Of a stretch of 15,049 nt of DNA, positions 1 to 7,189 are shown piece after piece; the first letter of the stretch is position 1, and every line of letters starts with the position of its first letter. A program made the position numbers and the translations under genes. Under the pieces are notes generated by a model. It did not search any database and was not told where the DNA came from. It was given only the letters and a program-made list of their open reading frames with translations. Origin of the DNA: an uncultured Sutterella sp. (GTDB lineage Bacteria > Pseudomonadota > Gammaproteobacteria > Burkholderiales > Burkholderiaceae_F). Location of the stretch: contig CAAECY010000055.1 in assembly GCA_900754475.1 (NCBI GenBank), positions 1-15,049 on the forward strand. The letters are read 5' to 3'.

Positions 1-3
1 GTC

Positions 4-852
4 ATGGTTGAAAATCGTCCCTGGCTCAATTTCTTCACTCATCTCGTGCTCGTGCTCGGGGTCATCGTGGTGGTCTTCCCCGTCTACGTGGCCTTCGTCG
101 CTTCGACCCAAACGGCGGTCGAAGTCGAGCAGGCGCCGATGAGCCTCATCCCGGGCGCGCACTTCGTCGACAACTACCTGCAGATCCTCACCTCGGGCGG
201 GAGCACCGCGTCGCGCGCGCCCGTGGGCCGCATGATGTGGGTTTCGTTCGTGATGGCGATGGGGATTTCGATCGGGAAAATTCTCATCTCGCTCCTTTCC
301 GCCTTTGCGATCGTCTACTTCAAGTTCCCGGGCCGCAAGCTCTGCTTCTGGCTCATCTTCGTGACGCTCATGCTGCCCGTCGAAGTGCGCATCACGCCGA
401 CCTATCAGGTGATGGCGGACTTGAACCTTCTCGACAGTTGGGGCGGGCTCATTCTTCCCGTGATCGCGTCGGCGACGGCCACGTTCCTCTTCCGTCAGTT
501 CTTCCTCACGGTCCCCGACGAACTCGCCGAAGCCGCCCGCATGGACGGCGCGGGCCCGATGCGGTTTTTCTTCACGATCCTGCTGCCCCTCTCGATGACG
601 AACATGGCCGCCATGTTCGTGATCCAGTTCATCTACGGTTGGAACCAGTACCTGTGGCCTCTCCTCGTCACGACGCAGGAGGACATGTACCCGATCGTGA
701 TCGGCATCAAGCGCATGATCGGCGGGGGCGACTCCGCAAACGACTGGAACCTCATCATGGCAACCGCCATGCTCGCGATGATTCCTCCCGCCCTCGTCGT
801 CACGCTCATGCAGCGCTGGTTCGTGAAGGGCCTTGTCGACACCGAAAAATAA
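4..852 (+). CDS. ugpE: sn-glycerol-3-phosphate ABC transporter permease UgpE
   Basis: Inner-membrane permease of the UgpBAEC importer, which takes up sn-glycerol-3-phosphate and glycerophosphodiesters. The protein has 282 residues, almost the same as E. coli UgpE (281), and starts with the family-typical MVENRPWL. Hydrophobic segments are visible near residues 13-35, 80-103, 114-125, 147-165, 201-221 and 257-275. The EAA loop that docks on the ATPase is at about 173-197 (ELAEAARMDGAG, then ILLPLS), and the conserved YGWNQYLWPLL follows at 211-221. The C-terminus (FVKGLVDTEK) also matches the family. The start lies three bases inside the window, so its ribosome binding site and the expected ugpA/ugpB upstream cannot be seen. 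ugpC follows after 19 nt, so the two are very likely co-transcribed. Identification is secure; a maltose- or sugar-type permease is the only realistic alternative. Confidence 0.95.
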   Translation: MVENRPWLNFFTHLVLVLGVIVVVFPVYVAFVASTQTAVEVEQAPMSLIPGAHFVDNYLQILTSGGSTASRAPVGRMMWVSFVMAMGISIGKILISLLSAFAIVYFKFPGRKLCFWLIFVTLMLPVEVRITPTYQVMADLNLLDSWGGLILPVIASATATFLFRQFFLTVPDELAEAARMDGAGPMRFFFTILLPLSMTNMAAMFVIQFIYGWNQYLWPLLVTTQEDMYPIVIGIKRMIGGGDSANDWNLIMATAMLAMIPPALVVTLMQRWFVKGLVDTEK

Positions 853-871
853 ACGACCGGAACACACACAA

Positions 872-1951
<1,080 letters not shown>

Positions 1952-1963
1952 CGGGCGCAGCCC

Positions 1964-1985
1964 CCGCGGGGCGGCGGCCCCGCGG
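1964..1985 (+). terminator. GC-rich hairpin after ugpC
   Basis: A perfect 9-bp stem, CCGCGGGGC / GCCCCGCGG, with a 4-nt loop (GGCG), begins 12 nt after the ugpC stop. It lacks a T tract, so it may stabilise the 3' end or pause polymerase rather than terminate on its own. A second hairpin follows at 2024-2055. Confidence 0.45.
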
Positions 1986-2023
1986 AGGTTCGCTCCGAGA
2001 AGGATACGAAGCGAAACGAAAAC

Positions 2024-2055
2024 ACAAAGGGCGTCCGAAAGCGGGCGCCCTTTGT
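2024..2055 (+). terminator. Likely terminator of the ugp operon
   Basis: A perfect 10-bp stem, ACAAAGGGCG (2024-2033) / CGCCCTTTGT (2046-2055), with a 12-nt loop. The 3' arm is T-rich within the stem, but no run of T follows. It ends only 18 nt before the start codon of the next gene, so it may also influence that gene's translation. Confidence 0.6.
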
Positions 2056-2073
2056 CGTAGGTATCCTTGGCGA

Positions 2074-2508
2074 ATGATCGAAAATCTCCTCACGCTCTTT
2101 CAGCACGAGTCGATCGAACTCGTGCTCTTCGTTGCCGCTTTCATTTCCGCCACGGTCATTCCCGGGGGCTCCGAAGCGGTCCTTCTCGGTGCGGCGGCCG
2201 CTCAGCCCGACCGCACGCTCGAATTCGTCCTCATCGCCATGGCGGGGAACACCCTGGGCGGCATGACGGGCTACCTCATCGGGCGCTTCATCCCCGAGAA
2301 GAAGAAAGAGGGCCGGGCGCTCGCCTGGCTTCACAAGTACGGGATCTGGGCGGTCTTTTTCTCCTGGGTGCCGCTTTTCGGCGACGCGCTGCCGGTCGCA
2401 GCGGGCTGGCTGCGTCTCAACCCCTGGTTGACCGCGCTTTTCGTCGCGCTTGGGAAGGGCGCCCGCTACGCGGTGCTCGTCGCGGGCCTTCATCTCGCGG
2501 TCCTCTGA
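2074..2508 (+). CDS. yqaA: YqaA-like small inner-membrane protein (DedA/VTT family)
   Basis: A 144-residue, strongly hydrophobic protein, close in size to E. coli YqaA (about 142). It has the hallmarks of the small YqaA branch of the DedA/VTT (SNARE-associated) superfamily: PGGSE (30-34), GNTLGGMTGYLIGR (58-71), WVPLFGD (98-104), GWLR (111-114) and GKGARY (127-132). Larger DedA proteins are linked to flipping of undecaprenyl phosphate or other lipids and to membrane-potential homeostasis, but the role of YqaA itself is not established. The start at 2074 gives the expected N-terminus (MIENLLTLF); no convincing Shine-Dalgarno is seen, and the ugpC terminator hairpin ends 18 nt upstream. It appears monocistronic. 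The family is fairly certain; the function is not. Confidence 0.85.
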   Translation: MIENLLTLFQHESIELVLFVAAFISATVIPGGSEAVLLGAAAAQPDRTLEFVLIAMAGNTLGGMTGYLIGRFIPEKKKEGRALAWLHKYGIWAVFFSWVPLFGDALPVAAGWLRLNPWLTALFVALGKGARYAVLVAGLHLAVL

Positions 2509-2605
2509 CGGACGCGCGACGCCTTCCCCGTTTCCGTACGCTTTCCCGTCCGCATTCCGTGCAAAATCGTCTTTTTCGTTAAGAAAACGGGCGGGTCGCC
2601 TACCT

Positions 2606-2611
2606 TATAAT
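2606..2611 (+). promoter_or_regulatory. Probable -10 box (TATAAT) of the etfBA promoter
   Basis: An exact TATAAT sits in the 274-nt spacer before etfB. No good -35 lies at 16-18 bp; TTAAGA at 2579-2584 is 21 bp away, so activation by a regulator is possible. A start near 2618 would give a 5' leader of about 165 nt. The spacer otherwise holds the direct repeat at 2618-2647 and small hairpins such as AGCCGC/GCGGCT at 2748-2763. Confidence 0.55.
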
Positions 2612-2617
2612 GCCCGC

Positions 2618-2647
2618 GTCGGGTTCCTGACAAATTTTGTCGGGTTC
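2618..2647 (+). repeat. Paired direct repeat GTCGGGTTC, 21-bp spacing, at the etfB start region
   Basis: The 9-mer GTCGGGTTC occurs at 2618-2626 and again at 2639-2647, a 21-bp period (two helical turns). Between them lies the near-palindrome GACAAATTTTGTC (2629-2641), which overlaps the second copy. The block begins about 7 nt after the TATAAT box, so it covers the predicted transcription start and resembles a repressor site. Confidence 0.6.
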
Positions 2648-2782
2648 TCGTTATCGGTTTCGGATACAGCCTTCCGACGGGAGCCGCACGGGCGGCGCCC
2701 GGGTACCAACAAACGACGTAATCCAAAACGTAGGAGGCGCTCGTCGAAGCCGCGCTTGCGGCTCGCGGGGGCAAAATTTTTT

Positions 2783-3529
2783 ATGAAGATCATGGTTGCT
2801 GTGAAGCGGGTCGTCGACGCCAAGATGAAGGTGCGCCCGCTCCCCGACAATTCCGGGGTGGATCTGAAGGTCGCCAAGATGGCGCTCAATCCCTTTGACG
2901 AAATCGCGGTCGAAGCGGCCGTGCGCCTGCGCGAAGCCGGCAAGGCCGACGAAGTGGTGGCCGTGACGATCGGCCCGATGAAGGCGGTCGATCAGCTGCG
3001 CGTGGCGATGGCGATCGGCGCGGACCGCTCCGTGCACGTGCGCACCGACGACGTGCTCGAACCCCTCGCCGTGGCGAAGGTGCTCCGCGAAATCGCGAAC
3101 CGCGAAAAGCCCGACCTGATTCTGCTCGGCAAGCAGGCGATCGACGACGACTCGAACCAGGTCGGTCAGATGCTCTCGGCGCTTCTCGACATGCCGCTCG
3201 GCGCCTTTGCGGGCGAACTCGACGTCGCGGACGGGCGCTACATCGTCACGCGCGAAACGGACGGCGGCACGCAGACCGTGTCGCTTGCGTCCCCTGCCGT
3301 CGTGACGGCCGACCTGCGTCTCGCGGAACCCCGCTACGTGACGCTTCCCTCGATGGCCAAGGCCCGCAAGAAGCCCGTCGAAGAGATCGAACTCGCGACG
3401 CTCGGCGTCGACACGGCGCCGCGCCTGAAGGTGCTGCGCGTCGAGCAGCCGCCCGAACGCGCCGCCGGGGAAATGCTCCCGAACGTCGACGCGCTCGTTG
3501 AAAAGTTGAAGCACGCCCTCAACGCCTGA
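2783..3529 (+). CDS. etfB: Electron transfer flavoprotein beta subunit
   Basis: Beta subunit of the soluble ETF heterodimer, which carries electrons from acyl-CoA and related dehydrogenases to the quinone pool through ETF:quinone oxidoreductase. From the ATG at 2783 it has 248 residues, the normal length, with the standard N-terminus MKIMVAVKRVVDA. The AMP/nucleotide-binding stretch GKQAIDDDSNQVG is at 116-128. The ETF-beta signature is at 178-198 (LRLAEPRYVTLP, then KARKKP). The reading frame stays open upstream to 2450, but that extension has no family similarity and was discarded. The site before the start is only a G run (GGGGG at 2767-2771); a textbook AGGAGG at 2732-2737 is too far away to serve it. 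etfA follows 15 nt later. No dehydrogenase partner is in the window. Confidence 0.95.
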   Translation: MKIMVAVKRVVDAKMKVRPLPDNSGVDLKVAKMALNPFDEIAVEAAVRLREAGKADEVVAVTIGPMKAVDQLRVAMAIGADRSVHVRTDDVLEPLAVAKVLREIANREKPDLILLGKQAIDDDSNQVGQMLSALLDMPLGAFAGELDVADGRYIVTRETDGGTQTVSLASPAVVTADLRLAEPRYVTLPSMAKARKKPVEEIELATLGVDTAPRLKVLRVEQPPERAAGEMLPNVDALVEKLKHALNA

Positions 3530-3544
3530 GGAGAGAAGTAAAAA

Positions 3545-4483
3545 ATGACGGCTCTTTTGATTGCTGAACACGACAACTGCTCCCTGAAGCCCGCCACCCG
3601 CCGCGCGCTCACGGCCGTGAAGTCGATGAGCGACACGGTCGACGTGCTCGTCGCGGGCAACAACTGCCAGGCGATCGCCGAAGAAGCGGCGAAGCTCGAA
3701 GGCGTGCGTACGGTGCTCCTCGCGCAAAGCCCCAAGCTCGCGCAGGAATGCCCCGAAGTGCTCGCCGACCTCGCGGCCGACGAAGCCGAGGGCTACACCC
3801 ACATCGTTTTCGCGGCGAGCTCGACGGGCAAAGCGGCGATGCCCCGCACGGCGGCGAAGCTCGACGTCTCTCCCGTTTCCGACATCCTCGAAGTGAAGGG
3901 CGCGAAGACCTTCGTGCGCGGCATTTACGCGGGGTCGCTCCTTGCGACCGTTGAGGTCGACGAACCCACCGTGGTCGCCACCGTGCGCGCCACGGCCTTT
4001 GCTCCGGCACCCGATCGCGAAGGCACGCCCGCCGACATCGAAGAAATCCTCGTTCGCGACGAATACGACCGTTCGCAGTTCGTGCGCTTTACCGAAACGA
4101 AGTCCGACCGCCCCGACCTCGTCGCGGCGCGCGTCGTCGTTGCGGGCGGGCGCGGCCTCATCGACGAAACGGGCTTCAAGGCGCTCGAAGACTTCGCCGA
4201 CAGCATCGGCGCCGCGATCGGCGCGACGCGTACGGCGGTCGACATGGGGCTTTGCCCGAACGACTGGCAGATCGGTCAGACGGGCAAGATGGTCGCTCCC
4301 GACGTCTACGTGGGCTTCGGCATCTCGGGCGCCATCCAGCACACGGCCGGTCTCAAGGACGCCCGCCTCATCGTGGCGGTGAACAAGGACCCCGAGGCGC
4401 CCATTTTCGAAACGGCGGACTACGGCCTCGTGGCCGACGCGGCGGAAACGCTTGCCGTCCTCAAAGAAAAGCTCGGTCGCTGA
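3545..4483 (+). CDS. etfA: Electron transfer flavoprotein alpha subunit
   Basis: Alpha subunit of ETF, carrying the redox-active FAD; partner of the preceding EtfB. It has 312 residues, typical for the family. The N-terminal nucleotide-fold domain (about 1-180) begins MTALLIAEHDN. The C-terminal FAD domain holds VVVAGGRGL (197-205), GATRTAVDMG (226-235), QIGQTGKMVAPDVYVG (242-257) and the ETF-alpha signature at 254-280 (VYVGFGISGAIQHTAG, then IVAVN), followed by the conserved KDPEAPIFETADYGLVAD. A good Shine-Dalgarno (AGGAGAG at 3529-3535) overlaps the etfB stop codon, so translation is probably coupled. A weak hairpin without a T tract (CCCCGC/GCGGGG, 4488-4510) follows. Confidence 0.96.
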   Translation: MTALLIAEHDNCSLKPATRRALTAVKSMSDTVDVLVAGNNCQAIAEEAAKLEGVRTVLLAQSPKLAQECPEVLADLAADEAEGYTHIVFAASSTGKAAMPRTAAKLDVSPVSDILEVKGAKTFVRGIYAGSLLATVEVDEPTVVATVRATAFAPAPDREGTPADIEEILVRDEYDRSQFVRFTETKSDRPDLVAARVVVAGGRGLIDETGFKALEDFADSIGAAIGATRTAVDMGLCPNDWQIGQTGKMVAPDVYVGFGISGAIQHTAGLKDARLIVAVNKDPEAPIFETADYGLVADAAETLAVLKEKLGR

Positions 4484-4487
4484 TCGA

Positions 4488-4510
4488 CCCCGCTTGAAGG
4501 TCGTGCGGGG
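4488..4510 (+). terminator. Weak hairpin after etfA
   Basis: A 6-bp stem, CCCCGC (4488-4493) / GCGGGG (4505-4510), with an 11-nt loop begins 4 nt after the etfA stop. There is no T run, so its terminating activity is uncertain. Confidence 0.3.
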
Positions 4511-4539
4511 GCGAACAGCGAAAAAACGCCCCTCGCCCC

Positions 4540-4568
4540 TTGCACGACCCGTACGCTTCACGTACAAT
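4540..4568 (+). promoter_or_regulatory. Sigma70-type promoter of the rpsP operon
   Basis: TTGCAC (4540-4545), a 17-bp spacer, then TACAAT (4563-4568). This is the best promoter in the window and sits 64 nt before rpsP. The leader it would produce carries a small hairpin, TGTCGG-TCTTT-CCGACA (4577-4593). Confidence 0.85.
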
Positions 4569-4631
4569 CGCTCCCCTGTCGGTCTTTCCGACAACAGAAT
4601 TTCAACGACCTAAAGTTCAAGAGGTAAACTC

Positions 4632-4880
4632 ATGGTTATCATTCGTCTCGCCCGCGGCGGCTCCAAGAAGCGTCCCTTCTACTCCATCAACGTTTGCGAC
4701 TCGCGCTGCCGTCGCGACGGCCGTTTCATCGAACGTCTCGGCTACTACAACCCGATGGCTGCCGGTCAGGCCGTTCCCTTCTCGATCAAGGCCGACCGCC
4801 TCGCCTACTGGCAGAGCCAGGGCGCCCAGCTCTCCGACACGGTCGCCCGTCTCGTGAAGGAACACAAGCCCGCCGCCTAA
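4632..4880 (+). CDS. rpsP: 30S ribosomal protein S16
   Basis: Small-subunit protein that binds 16S rRNA early in 30S assembly. It has 82 residues, the same as E. coli S16. The N-terminus MVIIRLARGGSKKRPFY is the family signature, and the conserved DGRFIERLGYYNP (29-41) and the C-terminal segment DRLAYWQSQGAQLSDTV are present. The start is supported by GAGGT about 8 nt upstream and by a strong promoter at 4540-4568. It heads the classical rpsP-rimM-trmD-rplS operon, but is separated from rimM by an unusually long, structured spacer (see 4894-5070). Confidence 0.98.
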   Translation: MVIIRLARGGSKKRPFYSINVCDSRCRRDGRFIERLGYYNPMAAGQAVPFSIKADRLAYWQSQGAQLSDTVARLVKEHKPAA

Positions 4881-4893
4881 TCCGCGTCCGGCA

Positions 4894-4966
4894 GGAGTTT
4901 CGAGAAACTCCGCCCCGCAGTTGATGCGTCAACTGCACCTGAAGCCCCGCAGCCCTCAAGTGCGGG
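4894..4966 (+). promoter_or_regulatory. Cluster of three hairpins in the rpsP-rimM spacer
   Basis: Three stems follow each other in the transcript. The first is GGAGTTT-CGAG-AAACTCC (4894-4911). The second is GCAGTTGA-TGCG-TCAACTGC (4917-4936). The third is CCCGCA-(9 nt)-TGCGGG (4946-4966). The octamer CCCCGCAG occurs twice (4913-4920 and 4945-4952), and each copy is partly held in one of these stems. Both copies are exactly complementary to CTGCGGGG at 5052-5059, next to the T run before rimM. Inference: this may be an RNA switch; the ligand or protein is unknown. Confidence 0.55.
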
Positions 4967-5030
4967 CTCCCGTCCGAACGGTCGTGCCTCTCGTGTCCAA
5001 GCACATCGGATCCGTTCCCGACATAGTGAG

Positions 5031-5070
5031 CCCGGTATCTACGCCTGAGATCTGCGGGGTTTTTGTTTGT
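5031..5070 (+). terminator. Terminator-like hairpin with T tract directly before rimM
   Basis: Arms CCCG+ATCT (5031-5040) and AGAT+CGGG (5048-5058) form a hairpin with a small internal loop and a 7-nt apical loop. A T-rich run (5060-5070, TTTTTGTTTGT) follows. It lies inside the operon, 22 nt before rimM, so it would lower or condition expression of rimM-trmD-rplS relative to rpsP. Confidence 0.55.
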
Positions 5071-5091
5071 TCGGAAAAAAGAGTTTTTACG

Positions 5092-5610
5092 ATGGAAGAT
5101 CTGGTTGAACTCGGCCGTCTGTCGGGTGCTTACGGTTTTCGCGGCTGGGTCCGCGTGGTGCCCTTCGAGTCGGGCGAAGTCCTTGAGAAGGTGCGCCGCT
5201 GGGTACTGATTTCGCCTTCGGGCGAAACGACGCCCGTCGAAGCGAAGGGCGTGCGCCGTCACGGGGGCGGTCTCATCGCGAAGTGGGACGGCTGCGAATC
5301 GAAGGAAGCCGCCGACGCCCTGCGCGGTCGCGTGGCCGTGGCCCGCGCCGACTTCCCCGCGGCCGGGGACGACGCCGTCTGGGCCGTCGACCTCATCGAC
5401 TGCCGCGTCGTCAACCGCGAAGGGGTCGACCTCGGTCGCATCGTCGACGTGGGTACGAACGGCGTGCAGGATCTTCTCGTCGTCGCCTACGAGGCCGAAG
5501 ACGGTCGCGAGTGCCGCTTCATGATTCCGAACGTCAAAGAGGTCTACGTCCTCGCGATCGACGTCGAAGCGCGCACCGTCTCGGTCGACTGGTCGCCCGA
5601 GTGGCGCTGA
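5092..5610 (+). CDS. rimM: Ribosome maturation factor RimM
   Basis: Assists maturation of the 30S head domain, where it acts with S19. From the ATG at 5092 it has 172 residues (E. coli 182). The N-terminal barrel begins with ELGRLSGAYGFRGWVRV, the usual GxxxxxxGxxG pattern. The C-terminal PRC-barrel spans roughly 98-172 (WAVDLIDCRVV, LGRIVDVG, FMIPNVKEVYV, VSVDWSPEW). The frame is open back to 4921, but those 57 codons show no family similarity and run through the hairpin region, so the internal ATG was chosen. The Shine-Dalgarno is weak (AAAAGAG), which fits a gene kept at low level compared with rpsP. trmD follows after 26 nt. Confidence 0.95.
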   Translation: MEDLVELGRLSGAYGFRGWVRVVPFESGEVLEKVRRWVLISPSGETTPVEAKGVRRHGGGLIAKWDGCESKEAADALRGRVAVARADFPAAGDDAVWAVDLIDCRVVNREGVDLGRIVDVGTNGVQDLLVVAYEAEDGRECRFMIPNVKEVYVLAIDVEARTVSVDWSPEWR

Positions 5611-5636
5611 GCGGACTTCGACAAACGAGGTCCGTC

Positions 5637-6428
5637 ATGCGATTCGACGCCGTTACGCTTTTCCCCGAAATCTTCCGCTCCGTCACGGACTGCGGGATTA
5701 CGGCCCGCGCGCTGAAGCGCGGCTTGTGGTCCTTCAACGCGTGGAATCCGCGCGACTGCACGACGGACCCGCACCGCACGGTCGACGACCGCCCCTTCGG
5801 CGGAGGCCCGGGCATGGTGATGATGGCCGAGCCCCTGCAGGCGACGCTCGACGCCGTGCGCGCGTCGGGTAACGGCGGTCGCGTCATCTACTTCGCTCCG
5901 AACGGCCGCAAGCTCGACGACGCGCGCGTGCGCGAATTCGCCGCAGCCCGCGAAGACCTCGTTCTCATTTGCGGGCGCTACGAAGGGGTGGACGAGCGGT
6001 TTTTGCGCCGGTCCGTCGACGAGGTGGTGAGCCTCGGCGACTTCGTCCTTTCGGGCGGGGAACTGCCCGCGTGCGCGCTGATCGACGCCGTCGTGCGGCA
6101 GCTCCCCGGAGCGATCAAGGACCTCTCGGCCTCGGACGAATCGTTCGGTACGGGGCTTCTCGACGCTCCGCACTACACGCGCCCCGAAGTCTGGCGCGGG
6201 GAGGGGGTGCCGGAAGTGCTCCTCACGGGGCACCACGCCAACATCCAAACCTGGACGCGCCGCGAAAGTTTGCGTTTCACCTTGCAGACGCGCCCCGATC
6301 TGATTAAAATCGCGGATTCCGCTCAACGCCTCACGGTGGAAGATCGACTCTACCTCCGCGAGCTCGGTGCGGATATTGAAATACCCGAACCGGTTCGACG
6401 CAAAAAGCGTCGGAAGGTTCTTTCTTAA
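5637..6428 (+). CDS. trmD: tRNA (guanine(37)-N1)-methyltransferase TrmD
   Basis: SPOUT-class enzyme that uses S-adenosylmethionine to make m1G37 in tRNAs and so prevents +1 frameshifting. The ATG at 5637 is preceded by GAGG with 6-nt spacing and gives 263 residues (E. coli 255). Motifs are MRFDAVTLFPEIF at the start, FGGGPGM (54-60), the trefoil-knot elements ICGRYEGVDERF (111-122) and SLGDFVLSGGE (132-142), and the catalytic aspartate in LLDAPHYTRP (D176). VPEVLLTGHHANI (191-203) follows. The tail ends in a short basic run (RRKKRRK). It is third in the rpsP operon; a 74-nt gap separates it from rplS. Confidence 0.97.
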   Translation: MRFDAVTLFPEIFRSVTDCGITARALKRGLWSFNAWNPRDCTTDPHRTVDDRPFGGGPGMVMMAEPLQATLDAVRASGNGGRVIYFAPNGRKLDDARVREFAAAREDLVLICGRYEGVDERFLRRSVDEVVSLGDFVLSGGELPACALIDAVVRQLPGAIKDLSASDESFGTGLLDAPHYTRPEVWRGEGVPEVLLTGHHANIQTWTRRESLRFTLQTRPDLIKIADSAQRLTVEDRLYLRELGADIEIPEPVRRKKRRKVLS

Positions 6429-6502
6429 AACTTCCATCCTCTCGGCGGCGGACTTCGGGTCCCCAACATTCAGGCCGCATGACGATGGTAACGGAGATGA
6501 AA

Positions 6503-6871
6503 ATGGATCTGATCCAGACCCTTGAACAGGAAGAAATGGCCCGCCTCACGGCCGCCAAGACGATTCCCGAATTCCGCGCCGGCGACACGGTCGTCGTGAG
6601 CGTGAACGTTGTCGAAGGTTCGCGCAAGCGCGTTCAGGCCTTCGAAGGCGTCGTCATCGCCCGTCGCAACCGCGGCCTCAACTCCTCCTTCATCGTTCGC
6701 AAGATCTCGTCGGGCGAAGGCGTGGAACGTACGTTCCAGCTCTACTCCCCGATGATCGCCGGCATCGAAGTGAAGCGCTTCGGCGACGTCCGCCGCGCCA
6801 AGCTCTACTACCTGCGCGAACGCTCCGGCAAGGCCGCCCGTATTAAGGAACGCCTCGTCCGCAAGGACTGA
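6503..6871 (+). CDS. rplS: 50S ribosomal protein L19
   Basis: Large-subunit protein at the 30S-50S interface. The start at 6503 (MDLIQTLEQEE) is chosen because GGAG lies 6 nt upstream (6493-6496) and the N-terminus then matches the family. An in-frame ATG at 6479 would add eight residues. The 122-residue protein carries PEFRAGDTVVVSVNVVEGSRKR-type and FEGVVIARRNRGLNSSF segments, and the C-terminal L19 signature VRRAKLYYLRERSGKAARI. It is the last gene of the rpsP operon and is followed by a strong intrinsic terminator. Confidence 0.97.
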   Translation: MDLIQTLEQEEMARLTAAKTIPEFRAGDTVVVSVNVVEGSRKRVQAFEGVVIARRNRGLNSSFIVRKISSGEGVERTFQLYSPMIAGIEVKRFGDVRRAKLYYLRERSGKAARIKERLVRKD

Positions 6872-6893
6872 TTCCGGTTCGATCGGAATGCCT

Positions 6894-6927
6894 GCCCCGA
6901 ATGCGAAAGCCTTCGGGGCTTTTTCTT
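6894..6927 (+). terminator. Intrinsic terminator of the rpsP operon
   Basis: An 8-bp perfect stem, GCCCCGAA (6894-6901) / TTCGGGGC (6912-6919), with a 10-nt loop and an immediate TTTTTCTT tail, 22 nt after the rplS stop. Confidence 0.92.
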
Positions 6928-6964
6928 GCATGCTCTTGCGTGCTCTTGCATGCTCTTGCGTGCG
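6925..6964. repeat. Four 10-bp tandem repeats after the rplS terminator
   Basis: Units CTTGCATGCT, CTTGCGTGCT, CTTGCATGCT, CTTGCGTGCG: a 10-bp period, with A/G alternating so that the true unit is 20 bp, twice. The block starts inside the terminator's T tail. The rest of the 318-nt spacer 6872-7189 holds an isolated AGGAGG (7015-7020) without a nearby start, and the dyad/promoter at 7063-7107. Confidence 0.85.
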
Positions 6965-7062
6965 ATTTCGTCGATGCGCCCGGGGGGCTTCCCTGCCGCT
7001 CGGGCGTTTCTATTAGGAGGAACCGCCTGCGGCGCACCGAATGCGGGCAAAGGGGGCGCAAA

Positions 7063-7103
7063 TAGGGGGCGAGGCCCCGATTGCGCGGCAAGGTCGCCCC
7101 CTA
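7063..7103. repeat. 10-bp inverted repeat around the 7190 gene promoter
   Basis: TAGGGGGCGA (7063-7072) and its exact complement TCGCCCCCTA (7094-7103) are separated by 21 nt. The right arm runs into the putative -10 box and the -35 lies between the arms, so a bound regulator would cover the promoter. Another GGGGGCG (7052-7058) lies 13 bp before the left arm as a direct repeat. Confidence 0.7.
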
Positions 7104-7107
7104 CAAT
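7081..7107 (+). promoter_or_regulatory. Putative promoter of the GldA/HcxA-like gene
   Basis: TTGCGC (7081-7086) and TACAAT (7102-7107), followed by CG as in the rpsP promoter. The spacer is only 15 bp, shorter than ideal, so the -35 assignment is uncertain. Confidence 0.5.
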
Positions 7108-7189
7108 CGAAGAACTTTCGACGCTTTTTCCGTGTCGGGACGACCTTCGAGCGGCCGCCCCGCCGCCGGAATCCAGAAGGAGATTCTCG

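Noticed and set aside
2450..2782. Open extension upstream of EtfB
   Set aside because: Overlaps the end of the yqaA gene, includes the TATAAT promoter region and has no family similarity.
4921..5091. In-frame N-terminal extension of RimM by 57 codons
   Set aside because: No Shine-Dalgarno, no resemblance to RimM, and it runs through hairpins and a terminator-like T tract; the ATG at 5092 gives the normal N-terminus.
6925..6964. CRISPR array
   Set aside because: Units of 10 bp follow each other without spacers; no CRISPR-like repeat-spacer pattern or cas gene is present.
6926..7189. Open extension upstream of the GldA/HcxA-like protein
   Set aside because: It would start in the tandem repeats; the strong AGAAGGAGA site and family length support 7190.
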